Assembly (NCBI RefSeq): GCF_015689195.1
Contig: NZ_CP065044.1
Location: 3,534,001 to 3,598,000, forward strand
Length of the DNA: 64,000 nucleotides
Reading direction: 5' to 3'
Source of the DNA: Pectobacterium aroidearum
GTDB taxonomy: Bacteria; Pseudomonadota; Gammaproteobacteria; Enterobacterales; Enterobacteriaceae
Position 1 is the stretch's first letter. Every line of letters starts with the position of its first letter. This document shows, piece after piece, positions 28,732-38,812 of this stretch. A program made the position numbers and the translations under genes. Below the pieces are notes generated by a model, which was given only the letters and a program-made list of their open reading frames with translations, did no database searches and was not told where the DNA came from.

Positions 28732-28778
28732 TGGCGCTTCTCCCTAACGCTGTAGTTAGATAAATGGTTAATAAATAA

Positions 28779-29315
28779 TTAGATGGTTCCGCACACTTTC
28801 TCTGTCAGTTCCGCAGGGAACTGCATCGTCAGCATGATGTGCTCAACCATGCTACGTTTACGACCGGTATTCGTGTTGGTAATCACCCAGTATGGCGTGC
28901 CCGGAATATGTTTGGGTTTTGTGTGTGTGCCATGCTGAAGCAACGTTTGTTGGTCGCCCGCGAAATAGACCCGCGTGCGGCCATGAAGAGATTCTGTCGC
29001 GGCAGCAAACTCCTGCGGCGATAAGGTATACAGCGTGGACAGAACCAGCATAAAGCGATTGATGGCCTTATTCTGTTCAGCGTATTCATCCGACAGCAGC
29101 AGCTCACGCAGGGTTCGTACCCGATCGCGCGGGCTCGGCGCCGCGGCAGGCTGAGATGTCGCCGTTGTGACAGCCTCTACGGCAGGCGTGACCACAGGCT
29201 GCCCAGCGGTAAATTTCAGCATACGCCGTAAAATATCCGATGCGCTTTCACCGATATGTTGTGTGTGGCTGGCAATATAACGATAAAGCTCTTCGTCGAC
29301 TTCAATAGTTTTCAT
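28779..29315 (-). CDS. seqA: negative modulator of replication initiation SeqA
   Basis: The 178-residue DNA-binding protein sequesters newly replicated hemimethylated GATC sites at oriC and the dnaA promoter. The N-terminal ribbon-helix multimerisation domain is nearly invariant (MKTIEVDEELYRYIASHTQ, GESASDILRRMLKF). A variable Ala/Pro/Thr-rich linker (about residues 55-85) leads to the C-terminal hemimethylated-DNA-binding domain (TPYWVITNTNTGRKRSMVEHIM). It is upstream of pgm and divergent from ybfF. Confidence 0.97.
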   Translation of the reverse strand: MKTIEVDEELYRYIASHTQHIGESASDILRRMLKFTAGQPVVTPAVEAVTTATSQPAAAPSPRDRVRTLRELLLSDEYAEQNKAINRFMLVLSTLYTLSPQEFAAATESLHGRTRVYFAGDQQTLLQHGTHTKPKHIPGTPYWVITNTNTGRKRSMVEHIMLTMQFPAELTEKVCGTI

Positions 29316-29713
<398 letters not shown>

Positions 29714-30481
29714 ATGAAATTGAATCATCGCTGGCAAAATGCGCACCAACCCACAGATAAACTCCCTGTCGTCCTGATTCATGGCCTGTTTGGCACGCTG
29801 GATAACCTTGGCGTATTGGGCCGGGACTTGCAAAACACGCACGACATCCTGCAAATCGATTTACGCAATCATGGTTTGTCGCCGCGCTCATCGCAGATGA
29901 ACTATCCCGCGATGGCGCAGGACGTGCTGGCGCTGCTGGATGAACTGAACATCGAACGCGCTATTGTTATTGGCCATTCAATGGGCGGGAAAGTCGCGAT
30001 GGCGCTCAGCGCGCTCATTCCTGAACGACTGGACAAACTGGTCGCGATCGACATCGCACCGGTGGATTATCAGGTGCGCCGCCACGATACCATTTTTGCC
30101 GCGCTACGCGCCGTGACGGAAGCGGGCCTGACATCGCGCTCGGAAGCCACGACATTAATGCGTCAGCATATAAAGGAAGAAGGGGTGATTCAGTTTTTGC
30201 TGAAATCGTTCCAACAGGGAGAGTGGCGTTTTAACGTACCGGTGTTGTGGGATGAGTACGAAAACATCGTGGGCTGGCAGGATGTTCCCGCCTGGCAAGG
30301 CCCTATCCTGTTTATTCGCGGCGGCGATTCCCCCTATCTGGACGATCGCTACCGCGATTCGCTATTGCGTCAATTCCCGGCAGCGCGTGCGCATGTGGTC
30401 AGCGGAGCGGGTCACTGGGTTCACTCAGAAAAGCCCGAAGCAGTTTTGCGCGCTATCCACCGTTTTCTGGACACGAATTAA
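29714..30481 (+). CDS. ybfF: esterase YbfF (alpha/beta hydrolase)
   Basis: The 255-residue cytoplasmic alpha/beta hydrolase has esterase activity on short acyl esters and acyl-CoA in E. coli. It shows the oxyanion HG motif in VVLIHGLFGTLDNLG, the nucleophile elbow GHSMGGK (Ser near residue 90) and a C-terminal GAGHWVHSEKP with the catalytic His. The ATG at 29714 (MKLNHRW) aligns with E. coli; an ATG four codons upstream (29702) is possible, and neither has a strong ribosome site. Confidence 0.95.
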   Translation: MKLNHRWQNAHQPTDKLPVVLIHGLFGTLDNLGVLGRDLQNTHDILQIDLRNHGLSPRSSQMNYPAMAQDVLALLDELNIERAIVIGHSMGGKVAMALSALIPERLDKLVAIDIAPVDYQVRRHDTIFAALRAVTEAGLTSRSEATTLMRQHIKEEGVIQFLLKSFQQGEWRFNVPVLWDEYENIVGWQDVPAWQGPILFIRGGDSPYLDDRYRDSLLRQFPAARAHVVSGAGHWVHSEKPEAVLRAIHRFLDTN

Positions 30482-30787
30482 CCAGACAGCACTGACACTG
30501 GCGGATTCATGATAACGGCGGCAGTTAACCGTTGTCGCCGCCAGTGCGGCTAGGGTATGATGGCGCTCGCAGTAGAGGGACGGCTGATTCAGCCACAAGC
30601 ATTGTAACCACTTCATCAAAATGCACGCATCACTTCCCGACATGTTTCACAGATAGAAAACCGCACTCTGGCACTTTCTGTTGCAGAATGAGCTGTTGCA
30701 GAGTGAGAATCGGCATCGCTTTTATCTGTAGAACAAGACGGACAGCGCCGTGTATTTTGGTCCGAATACCTTGCAGTATCATTACTT
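30482..30787. other. ybfF-ybfE spacer
   Basis: The 306-bp spacer has no convincing gene. It contains direct repeats of CTGTTGCAGA-type sequence around 30679-30705 and must hold the ybfE promoter. E. coli ybfE is LexA-repressed, but no good CTG-N10-CAG box was found here. Confidence 0.5.
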
Positions 30788-31069
30788 ATGGCAAAAGAAC
30801 AAACGGATCGCACCACACTGGATCTGTTCGCAGACGAGCGTCGTCCGGGCCGCCCCAAGACCAACCCGCTCTCGCGTGACGAACAACTAAGAATTAACAA
30901 GCGTAATCAGCTACGTCGCGATAAAGTTCGTGGCTTGCGCCGTGTTGAATTAAAGATTAACAGCGACGCCGTTGATATCCTGAACAGCCTTGCTGAAGAG
31001 CGGAATATTAGCCGCAGTGAATTGATTGAAGAGATGCTGCTGGCGCAGTTGGCAGATCAGCAATCCTGA
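30788..31069 (+). CDS. ybfE: YbfE, LexA-regulated CopB-family protein
   Basis: The 93-residue basic protein is nearly identical to E. coli YbfE across its first 50 residues (MAKEQTDRTTLDLFADERRP, then GRPKTNPLSRDEQLRINKRN). The C-terminal half, with NISRSELIEEMLLAQL, looks like a ribbon-helix-helix DNA-binding domain of the CopG/CopB type. Its molecular role is unknown. In E. coli it belongs to the SOS regulon, but the expected LexA site was not recognised upstream here. Confidence 0.93.
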   Translation: MAKEQTDRTTLDLFADERRPGRPKTNPLSRDEQLRINKRNQLRRDKVRGLRRVELKINSDAVDILNSLAEERNISRSELIEEMLLAQLADQQS

Positions 31070-31211
31070 TTGACGTAATACGACATTCACATCTTGTGCG
31101 GCGCCATTTCTGACGCCGCCTGAACATTCACCCAAGATTAAACACTCGACCTCAGGTTAAACGACACTTTCTGTTCTGACTAACACACGGTTTTTCTAAC
31201 GAAAACCCGCA

Positions 31212-32879
31212 TCAGAATTTTTCCCAATTGTCGTTGCTGGGTGGCAACGCTTTCGCGGCACGTGGCGCAACCGCCTGCGTTTTCTGCACCGGTTTTGCGG
31301 CCACTTGCAATGCTGACTGCGTATCGGACAGTTGGAACAGCGACACCGTCTGGTTCAGCAACGCCGCCTGCTCTTCCAGCGACAAGGCTGCAGACGAGGC
31401 CTGTTCAACCAACGCGGCGTTTTGCTGCGTTACGCTGTCCATTTCCGCCACGGCCTGACCAACCTGTGCAATCCCTTTGCTCTGCTCTTCCGATGCCGAT
31501 GCAATTTCACCCATAATATCCGTCACGTTGGTCACCGCACGGACGATATCCTGCATGGTGTCACCAGCGTCACTAACCAGATTAGACCCAGTATCAACAC
31601 AGCGAACAGACTCAGAGATCAGCCCTTCAATCTCTTTAGCCGCCTGCGCACTGCGCTGCGCCAGACTGCGTACTTCTCCCGCAACCACGGCAAACCCGCG
31701 CCCTTGCTCACCCGCTCGCGCCGCTTCTACCGCCGCGTTCAACGCCAGAATGTTAGTCTGGAAAGCGATGCCGTTAATCACGGTGGTGATTTCTGCGATT
31801 TTTCTTGAACTGCCGGAGATTTCCGCCATGGTTTTCACCACGTTCTCAACGATCTCGCCGCCCTTCTTCGCCGTTGTCGAGGCTTGTAATGCCAGTTGGC
31901 TGGCGTGGTTGGCGTTTTCGGCGTTCTGTTTCACCGTCGCCGTCAGTTGCTCCATACTTGCCGCGGTTTCTTCTAGTGCGGAAGCCTGCTCTTCTGTACG
32001 CGAAGACAGATCGTTGTTACCCGCGGCAATTTCAGAAGCGCCCTGATAGATGGAATCCGTACTGTTTCTGATTGTGCTAACCGTGCTGGCCAGACTCCCC
32101 TGCATTTCACGCAACAGTGGGAACAGACGACCTACGCAGTTATTACCGAAGTCCAGAATCGGCTTGCCCAAATTGCCAGCAGCTATCACGCTGAAGTGAT
32201 AGCGCAGGTCATTTAACGGACGAACCAGACACACCACCAAATAACGATCGGTCAGGAACAGCATGATCAGGCCGATAACCAACCCGCTCAGCAAAATGTT
32301 CTGCCCAATCGTGGTGATTTGTTCAAAACGAACGCCCGCTGCACCGAATTTCTCTGCACTGGCGTTACTGAATGCGGATAAGGACGCGCCAAATTGACGA
32401 CTCAGTGGCGGCACAACGTTCTTAGCCTGATTTTGGTAATCATCCAGCGCGTTGGCAACGGCCTTTTGGTAAAGCGGCTCCACACCCTGAGTAACCAGAT
32501 TGTTCCAGTCACGGCTGACAGCCTGTACCAGCGCGGGGTCCAGACCTGCATGATCGATAGCATTAAACGCCACCAAATCAGATTTCAGTTTATCCAATGC
32601 GACGAGTGCGGAAGCCTGCTCTTTATCCGCGGTGGCATTATCACCACTGCGGCGAGCGTCAACGGCACGCGCCAGACGGGTTACCATACGGAAATATTGA
32701 TCGTTGCCCTGGTTGATAAAATTCATGTTCTGAACCAGCAAGGTGCTGGTTTTCGAGGTCGCCGTCATCTCTTTAAAAGAGAACATGGTATATATCGATA
32801 CGCCACCCCAAAGGACACAAAAAATGCCCAGTACCCATAGCATAGCGGTTCTGATGGCAATATTTTTTATAAGTCTCAT
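31212..32879 (-). CDS. methyl-accepting chemotaxis protein
   Basis: The 555-residue transmembrane chemoreceptor has a first membrane helix at about residues 9-30, a periplasmic helical-bundle ligand-binding domain (about 35-190), a second membrane helix near 192-212, HAMP (about 213-265), and a long signalling domain whose hairpin tip is [20 protein letters not shown]. It ends NDNWEKF, close to the NWETF peptide by which Tsr and Tar tether CheR/CheB, so it is a high-abundance-type receptor. The ligand is unknown. GGAG lies 6 nt before the ATG, and a sigma-28-type promoter is 145 bp upstream. E. coli has no receptor gene here. Confidence 0.95.
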   Translation of the reverse strand: MRLIKNIAIRTAMLWVLGIFCVLWGGVSIYTMFSFKEMTATSKTSTLLVQNMNFINQGNDQYFRMVTRLARAVDARRSGDNATADKEQASALVALDKLKSDLVAFNAIDHAGLDPALVQAVSRDWNNLVTQGVEPLYQKAVANALDDYQNQAKNVVPPLSRQFGASLSAFSNASAEKFGAAGVRFEQITTIGQNILLSGLVIGLIMLFLTDRYLVVCLVRPLNDLRYHFSVIAAGNLGKPILDFGNNCVGRLFPLLREMQGSLASTVSTIRNSTDSIYQGASEIAAGNNDLSSRTEEQASALEETAASMEQLTATVKQNAENANHASQLALQASTTAKKGGEIVENVVKTMAEISGSSRKIAEITTVINGIAFQTNILALNAAVEAARAGEQGRGFAVVAGEVRSLAQRSAQAAKEIEGLISESVRCVDTGSNLVSDAGDTMQDIVRAVTNVTDIMGEIASASEEQSKGIAQVGQAVAEMDSVTQQNAALVEQASSAALSLEEQAALLNQTVSLFQLSDTQSALQVAAKPVQKTQAVAPRAAKALPPSNDNWEKF

Positions 32880-33757
32880 AGCTCACTCCAAATCAGGAAA
32901 ATGGTTAAAAAGATTTTTATCGCTAATCAACCGATATGAATCAGAAAATTCACACCATGAAACAGGTCACTTCTCCCTAGCGTTCACATTTCACCGAGTT
33001 GAAAACTCAAAAACCACGCTAACTCATCGGCTAAACACAGAGAATATTTAGCGTTCTCGCTATATTTATTAATATAATTTTTTATATTGAGAATGAGTTC
33101 ACCTCTTTTCACAGATATAAGGCTTTTAATCAGAGAGTTACTATCAAAATCGCTGTCGCCCTTGCCTGATGTGCGTTGGCATAGGCATGCTGTCAGGCAA
33201 CAATTGGAATTTCATTTTATCCTTTAATATCAAAAGTCTAAAAAACTCACCCCCTCATTCTTACCTCTTCGTTTGTAAATGGTTATAGTTCTTATTTCCA
33301 TTTATTAGGAATATTCCCGCGAAATGTTACAGGTTTTCAATTCGATAAAAACATTATCCTTTGTGCGTATTTTAATTCTCATGAATGGTAACGTACCGTG
33401 AAGTAACTTTTATTTCCCACAAACAAAAGTCTGCTTTTAATTACAATCGAAATTAGTTATTAAAATAAAAAGCACATTCATAAAAAATGAAACAATGTCA
33501 TGAAAAAATATCCACGACGATATTAGGGAAATGCGCGTTTAATCCCAGACGATAGCATAATCCCTATTTATTATGGGGAATTTAGCATCAGCAGAACTGC
33601 GTTTCGTTCCTTTACTGCCCCTCCGCATTTCATACGCTCTTGATTTACGCATCCTTACCGATACGAGTTTCTCCTGATGTGAGTGTCTGTTATTATTAAC
33701 AGATAAGTGGGTGAAACATTACACCATACCATTAGGAATCAAGAGGTTATTCAATTC
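32880..33757. other. long AT-rich spacer between the chemoreceptor and fldA
   Basis: This 878-bp spacer has no convincing gene. The left part carries the sigma-28-like chemoreceptor promoter (33024-33050). An inverted repeat TTGCCTGA (33162-33169) with TCAGGCAA (33193-33200) surrounds a smaller GC-rich palindrome. From 33210 to 33540 the sequence is strongly AT-rich. The right end must hold the fldA promoter. The length is unusual for this genome and could hide a small RNA. Confidence 0.55.
33024..33050 (-). promoter_or_regulatory. sigma-28 (FliA) promoter for the chemoreceptor gene
   Basis: On the minus strand TAAA and GCCGATGA are separated by exactly 15 bp. The class 3 flagellar consensus is TAAA-N15-GCCGATAA, so there is one mismatch. 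It is oriented toward the receptor gene 145 bp downstream, which fits co-expression with flagella. Confidence 0.75.
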
Positions 33758-34285
33758 ATGGCACTCATCGGAATATTCTTTGGCAGTGATACTGGCAATA
33801 CTGAAAACATCGCCAAAACGATCCAACAGCAGTTAGGCACCAACGTTGCTGATGTTCATGACATCGCCAAAAGCAGCAAAGAAGACCTCGAAGGTTTCGA
33901 CATTCTGCTGTTGGGTATTCCAACCTGGTATTACGGTGAAGCTCAGTGCGATTGGGATGACTTCTTCCCGTCGCTGGAAGAAGTTGATTTCACAGGAAAA
34001 CTGGTTGCTCTGTTTGGCTGCGGCGATCAGGAAGACTATGCGGAATACTTCTGTGATGCCATGGGTACTATCCGTGACATTATTGAGCCTCGCGGCGCGA
34101 CGATTGTCGGCCACTGGCCAACAGAGGGTTACTACTTTGAAGCCTCTAAAGGGCTCGCAGACGACAATCACTTCATCGGTCTGGCTATCGATGAAGATCG
34201 TCAGCCTGAATTGACCAGCGAACGCGTAACAACGTGGGTTAAACAGATCAGTGATGAACTGAACCTGAAAGAGCTGGTTGGCTAA
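33758..34285 (+). CDS. fldA: flavodoxin 1
   Basis: The 175-residue FMN-binding electron carrier supplies electrons to radical-SAM and other reductive enzymes, among them MiaB, which is also encoded in this window. It shows the FMN phosphate loop GSDTGNTENIA (about residues 9-19) and the ring-binding loops IPTWYYGEAQCDW and LFGCGDQEDYAEYFCD. The start is the ATG at 33758 (MALIGIFFGSDTGN), as in E. coli; an open frame of 17 codons upstream is not conserved. fur follows 328 bp later, as in E. coli. Confidence 0.98.
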   Translation: MALIGIFFGSDTGNTENIAKTIQQQLGTNVADVHDIAKSSKEDLEGFDILLLGIPTWYYGEAQCDWDDFFPSLEEVDFTGKLVALFGCGDQEDYAEYFCDAMGTIRDIIEPRGATIVGHWPTEGYYFEASKGLADDNHFIGLAIDEDRQPELTSERVTTWVKQISDELNLKELVG

Positions 34286-34613
34286 GTCCTGTTGGCTCTG
34301 ATATCCCTATCAGAGCCAAAACCGCATTGATAGGTAAAACCTTTCATAATAATTGATACATTTTTTTAACTTCTATCAGTAAACCTGTACAATAATCCCA
34401 TCGGTTTTATACGTGCTTCACCATTTCCTCATTCATCAACAACGTATTGCGTTCTATACCAGTAGTGTGAATGGGGACAATATTGTTAACATTCCCTTGT
34501 TTTCATTTTGTATGTGCGGTTCTATAATTGGGACGCTATTACATTTTTTGAGCCGACCGATGTCATAGGCTAGGCAGCCTCCATTGATAAGTAAGCAACA
34601 GGACTAAACCCGC
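34286..34613 (+). other. fldA-fur spacer with hairpin and fur promoter
   Basis: The 328-bp spacer has a perfect hairpin just after fldA, with arms GGCTCTGATA (34294-34303) and TATCAGAGCC (34308-34317), but no U-tract, which fits the read-through from fldA into fur known in E. coli. A TATAAT -10 hexamer lies at 34523-34528 in a stretch similar to the E. coli fur promoter. No certain Fur box was seen. Confidence 0.6.
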
Positions 34614-35063
34614 ATGACTGACAACAATACCGCATTAAAGAAGGCCGGCCTGAAAGTCACTCTTCCAAGACTGAAAATACTGGAAGTGTTACAGGATCCT
34701 GTCTGCCATCACGTCAGTGCGGAAGATTTATATAAGAGACTGATTGATATGGGCGAAGAGATTGGTCTTGCTACCGTCTATCGCGTACTCAACCAGTTTG
34801 ATGATGCGGGTATCGTAACCCGTCATAACTTCGAAGGTGGAAAATCCGTCTTTGAACTGACGCAGCAGCATCATCACGATCACTTAATTTGCCTCGACTG
34901 TGGCAAAGTCATTGAATTCCGCGATGAGTCTATCGAAGCACGCCAACGCGAGATCGCAGAAAGACACGGCATTAAACTGACCAACCACAGTTTGTATCTC
35001 TACGGGCATTGCAGTGAAGGGGATTGCCGAGAGGATGAAACCCTGCACGATTCCACACGATAA
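34614..35063 (+). CDS. fur: ferric uptake regulator Fur
   Basis: The 149-residue iron-responsive repressor has an N-terminal winged helix (about residues 1-80, with GLKVTLPRLKILEVL and LATVYRVLNQFDDAGIV) and a C-terminal dimerisation/metal domain with HHHDHLICLDCGKVIEF (metal His cluster and Cys pair at about 93 and 96) and a second CxxxxC near the C-terminus (CSEGDC). It is almost identical to E. coli Fur (148). A shared bidirectional terminator separates it from convergent glnS. Confidence 0.98.
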   Translation: MTDNNTALKKAGLKVTLPRLKILEVLQDPVCHHVSAEDLYKRLIDMGEEIGLATVYRVLNQFDDAGIVTRHNFEGGKSVFELTQQHHHDHLICLDCGKVIEFRDESIEARQREIAERHGIKLTNHSLYLYGHCSEGDCREDETLHDSTR

Positions 35064-35080
35064 ATCGACCGCATAAAAAA

Positions 35081-35110
35081 AATAAAACCGCCGAGGCGGT
35101 TTTATTTTTA
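35081..35110. terminator. bidirectional fur/glnS terminator
   Basis: The arms AATAAAACCGCC and GGCGGTTTTATT form a perfect 12-bp inverted repeat, T-rich on both exits. It can end fur on the plus strand and glnS on the minus strand. Confidence 0.88.
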
Positions 35111-35128
35111 TCTTCTTTCCAGTCGGCC

Positions 35129-36787
35129 TTAGCCCACCCAAGTATCGCGCAGTCCAACCGTACGGTTAAACACAAGATGCTCTGCACTGGAGTAAACACG
35201 ATCGGCACAGAAGTAACCTTCACGCTCAAACTGATACGCTTTCTCTGCTTCTGCTTGCGCCAGGCTCGCTTCGACAAAACCTTGCGTAATCTTCAGTGAG
35301 TCAGGGTTAATCGTCGACAGGAAGTCTTCTGCCGCGCCAGGGTTTGCCACACTAAACAGACGATCGTACAAACGGAATTCCGCAGGTACCGCGTGTGCCG
35401 CAGAAACCCAGTGGATCACACCTTTCACTTTACGGCCATCAGCCGGATCTTTGCTCAGCGTCTCTGCATCATAGCTACAGTAGATCGTAGTGATGGTGCC
35501 CTGCTCGTCTTTCTCAATGCGATCCGCTTTGATCACATAGGCATTACGCAGACGAACCTCTTTACCCAACACCAAGCGTTTGTACTGTTTATTAGCTTCT
35601 TCACGGAAGTCAGCACGGTCGATATAGACTTCACGGCTGAATGCCACCTGACGTGAACCCATTTCAGGTTTGTTCGGGTGGTTTGGCATCGCAACAAACT
35701 CTTCATGCCCGGCGGGCAAATTCTCGATCACGACTTTGACCGGGTCCAACACCGCCATCGCACGCGGAGCGTTCTCATTCAGATCGTCGCGGATACAGGA
35801 TTCAAGCGCGGCCATTTCCACGTTGTTATCCTGCTTCGTAACGCCGATACGCACACAGAACTCACGGATAGAAGACGCACTATAACCGCGACGACGCAGA
35901 CCAGAAATAGTCGGCATACGCGGATCGTCCCATCCTTCAACGACATTTTCCACCACCAACTGATTCAGCTTACGCTTGGACATAATTGCGTATTCGAGGT
36001 TGAGGCGAGAGAATTCGTACTGACGCGGATGGCAAGGAATGGTGATGTTATCCAACACCCAGTCATACAGGCGGCGGTTATCCTGGAATTCCAGTGTACA
36101 CAGCGAATGCGTGATCCCTTCCAGCGCATCGGAAATGCAGTGGGTGAAATCATACATCGGGTAGATGCACCACTTGTTGCCCGTCTGGTGGTGATCGGCA
36201 AATTTAATACGATACAGCACCGGATCGCGCATCACGATAAAGGACGATGCCATATCGATTTTTGCACGTAGGCAGGCAGTACCTTCCGCAAATCCACCGT
36301 TACGCATTTTTTCAAACAGCGCCAGGTTTTCCTGCACGGTACGATCGCGGTAAGGGCTATTTTTACCCGGTGCCGTCAGCGTACCACGGTATTCACGGAT
36401 CTGCTCAGGCGTCAGTTCATCAACGTAAGCCAATCCTTTACCGATCAGCTCAACCGCATACGCGTGCAGCTGATCGAAATAATCAGAAGAATAGCGAACG
36501 TCGCCGCTCCATGAAAAGCCCAGCCACTCGACGTCACGTTTGATCGACTCAACGTATTCGATATCTTCTTTTACCGGATTGGTGTCGTCAAAACGCAGGT
36601 TGCATTGCCCCTGATAGTCACGCGCAATACCAAAATTCAGGCAAATAGACTTGGCATGTCCAATATGCAGATAGCCGTTCGGCTCTGGCGGGAAACGCGT
36701 CTGAATATGGTCATGCTTACCGGACGCCAGATCTTCATCGATAATCTGGCGGATAAAGTTGGTTGGGCGGGCTTCAGCCTCACTCAT
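35129..36787 (-). CDS. glnS: glutaminyl-tRNA synthetase
   Basis: The 552-residue class I synthetase charges tRNA-Gln. It has the HIGH motif as LHIGHAKS (about residue 41), the KMSKS-type motif as VIMSKRKL (about 268) and the C-terminal anticodon-binding beta-barrels. Length matches E. coli GlnS (554). In E. coli chiP and chiQ lie between fur and glnS; here nothing does. Confidence 0.98.
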
Positions 36788-36879
36788 TCTTCATTCCTCA
36801 ATGCTAAAACAACGTATAACCGACAATGATCCAACAAGCTACGCTGGGAAACAACCGTTAGTTTCATTTAATTATTCAT

Positions 36880-36913
36880 AACGAAAAAAAAGGGCGAGAT
36901 TGCCATCTCGCCC
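36880..36913 (-). terminator. nagE terminator
   Basis: On the minus strand, GGGCGAGAT and ATCTCGCCC arms with a 4-nt loop are followed by a run of T (seen as an A-run at 36884-36890 on the plus strand). It lies 49 bp after the nagE stop. Confidence 0.85.
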
Positions 36914-36962
36914 TATCAATTTCATTGACATAACACCACGTTAAACAAATAACGCTGTCATA

Positions 36963-38459
36963 TTACGCCTTGTCGTGTTCCGCTTTCAGTGCAGTAGCTA
37001 TCGATTCAGCCTGCGTCCCCACGATAATCTGTACGCTTTGCTTATTCAGACGAATCACGCCCGCCGCACCAAGACGCTTCGCCTGTGCATCATCCACCAG
37101 AGACGAATCCGCCACGTTCAAACGCAAACGCGTGATACAGGCATCAATACCAATCAGGTTGGTTTTTCCGCCCAGCGCCTGCAAATAACCGCGTGCTAAC
37201 GCCGCGGTATCGCCTGATTTCTCGCTCTCAGACGCGGTACTCACATCATAACCATCAGCTTCGCTACCGCTCACGGCCAGCTCACGTCCCGGCGTTAACA
37301 GATTGAAGCGCGTGATGGTAAAGCGGAACACCACATAGTAAATAACGAAGAATACCAGTCCCTGAACAAGCAGCATGTACCACTGGGTGGCTAACGGATT
37401 ACGCGATGACAGTACCATGTCCACCAGACCAGCACTGAAGCCAAAACCGGCAATCCAATGCATGCTGGCTGCGATAAAGACGGAAAAACCAGTCAGCAGC
37501 GCATGCAGGAAATACAGCACCGGTGCCACAAACATGAATGAGAATTCCAGCGGCTCAGTGATACCAGTAAAGAAGGAGGCAAACGCCGCCGCCAGCATAA
37601 TTCCGGCCACTTTGCTTTTGTTCTCAGGACGCGCGCAGTGATAAATCGCCAGCGCCGCACCCGGCAGGCCGAACATCATAATCGGGAAGAAGCCCGCCTG
37701 ATAACGTCCGGTGATCCCCACAACGGCTTTGCCTGAATCAATAGACTGCTGGCCAGCCAGGAAGTTAGGGATATCGTTGATACCCGCAACATCAAACCAG
37801 AACACAGAGTTCAGCGCGTGGTGCAGCCCAACAGGAATCAGCAAGCGGTTAAAGAAGGCATAAACCCCGGCACCTACCGAGCCCATTTGTTGGATGTGTT
37901 CGCCAAACGACACCAGCGCATTGTAAATCACCGGCCAGACGTACATTAAAATGAACGCAACCAGGATCATCAGGAAAGAAACCAGAATTGGTACCAGACG
38001 GCGCCCGCTGAAGAACGACAGCGCCTTAGGCAGTTCAACCTGACTAAAGCGGTTATACAGTTCGGCGGACATCACACCGACCAGAATCCCGATGAACTGG
38101 TTTTCAATCTTGCCAAACGCCGCAGGCACCTGTTCAACCGGGATCCGTTGGATCATGGCGACAACAGCCGGTGAACACAGCGTGGTCAGCACCAGATAGC
38201 CGACAAAACCGGTCAATGCTGCCGCACCATCTTTATCTTTCGACATGCCGTAAGCGACACCGACCGCAAACAGCACCGCCATATGCCCGATAATCGCCTC
38301 GCCCGATTTGATGAGAAGTGCCGCTAATGCGTTCTCGCTTCCCCAGCCAACCGGATCAATCCAGTAACCTATCCCCATCAGGATGGCGGCAGCAGGCAGC
38401 GTCGCGACAGGCACCATCAGTGCCCGGCCGACTTTTTGTAAATAGCTCAGAGTACTCAC
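36963..38459 (-). CDS. nagE: PTS N-acetylglucosamine transporter, IIC-IIB domains
   Basis: The product of about 498 residues imports and phosphorylates N-acetylglucosamine. The IIC membrane domain spans about residues 10-390, with LLIPVGLHHALNSVFWF and the substrate-site GITEPLEFSFMFVAP. The C-terminal IIB domain has the phospho-Cys in IDACITRLRL (near 440). Unlike E. coli NagE (648) it lacks a IIA domain, so an external IIA must supply phosphate. The start is a GTG at 38459 preceded by AGAGAGG; the frame is open 20 codons further but without a ribosome site. Its position divergent from nagB supports GlcNAc over glucose. Confidence 0.92.
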   Translation of the reverse strand: MSTLSYLQKVGRALMVPVATLPAAAILMGIGYWIDPVGWGSENALAALLIKSGEAIIGHMAVLFAVGVAYGMSKDKDGAAALTGFVGYLVLTTLCSPAVVAMIQRIPVEQVPAAFGKIENQFIGILVGVMSAELYNRFSQVELPKALSFFSGRRLVPILVSFLMILVAFILMYVWPVIYNALVSFGEHIQQMGSVGAGVYAFFNRLLIPVGLHHALNSVFWFDVAGINDIPNFLAGQQSIDSGKAVVGITGRYQAGFFPIMMFGLPGAALAIYHCARPENKSKVAGIMLAAAFASFFTGITEPLEFSFMFVAPVLYFLHALLTGFSVFIAASMHWIAGFGFSAGLVDMVLSSRNPLATQWYMLLVQGLVFFVIYYVVFRFTITRFNLLTPGRELAVSGSEADGYDVSTASESEKSGDTAALARGYLQALGGKTNLIGIDACITRLRLNVADSSLVDDAQAKRLGAAGVIRLNKQSVQIIVGTQAESIATALKAEHDKA

Positions 38460-38812
38460 TTTTCCCTCTCTTACCTTTACGAGGTAAATGAAATGTTGTG
38501 GGGCAAACAAACCTGCCAATAAATTTCACTGCCGAAAAACGTCGCTGTCGCAAAGCTTCAGTATCGAAAAAACATAGCCAGCGGTAGTGCTTAGGGGGAG
38601 TGTAAGAAAAATAATTCTCTACACAAATTAAACCCCGTAATTATGTGATAAAAATCACCAAAAAACTGCATATTAAAAGTTTATACCTGAATAAAACCCC
38701 AACTTATTTCAAGATTAAAAAAAACGGAGTAGACTAATTTTAATGCATAGACAAAACGCGCAACTGGCGCGATTGACGCAATAAATTCCACTTGAAAACC
38801 AGGAGAGCGCTG
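38460..38812. promoter_or_regulatory. nagE-nagB divergent control region
   Basis: The 353-bp spacer carries the two opposed promoters. A strong CRP-like site lies at 38644-38659. AT-rich half-sites resembling NagC operators are visible near 38516-38530 (AATAAATTTCAC) and 38703-38718 (CTTATTTCAAGATTA). In E. coli NagC bound at two operators loops this region. Operator assignments here are tentative; the nagB ribosome site AGGAG is at 38801-38805. Confidence 0.6.
38644..38659. promoter_or_regulatory. CRP-like site between nagE and nagB
   Basis: TGTGATAAAAATCACC matches the consensus TGTGA-N6-TCACA at nine of ten positions with correct spacing. CRP activation of the divergent nagE/nagB promoters is established in E. 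coli. Confidence 0.7.

Noticed and set aside
30819-30834. CTGGATCTGTTCGCAG as a LexA box for ybfE
   Set aside because: It has the CTG-N10-CAG core but lies inside the coding sequence, is GC-rich in the middle and does not resemble the AT-rich consensus.
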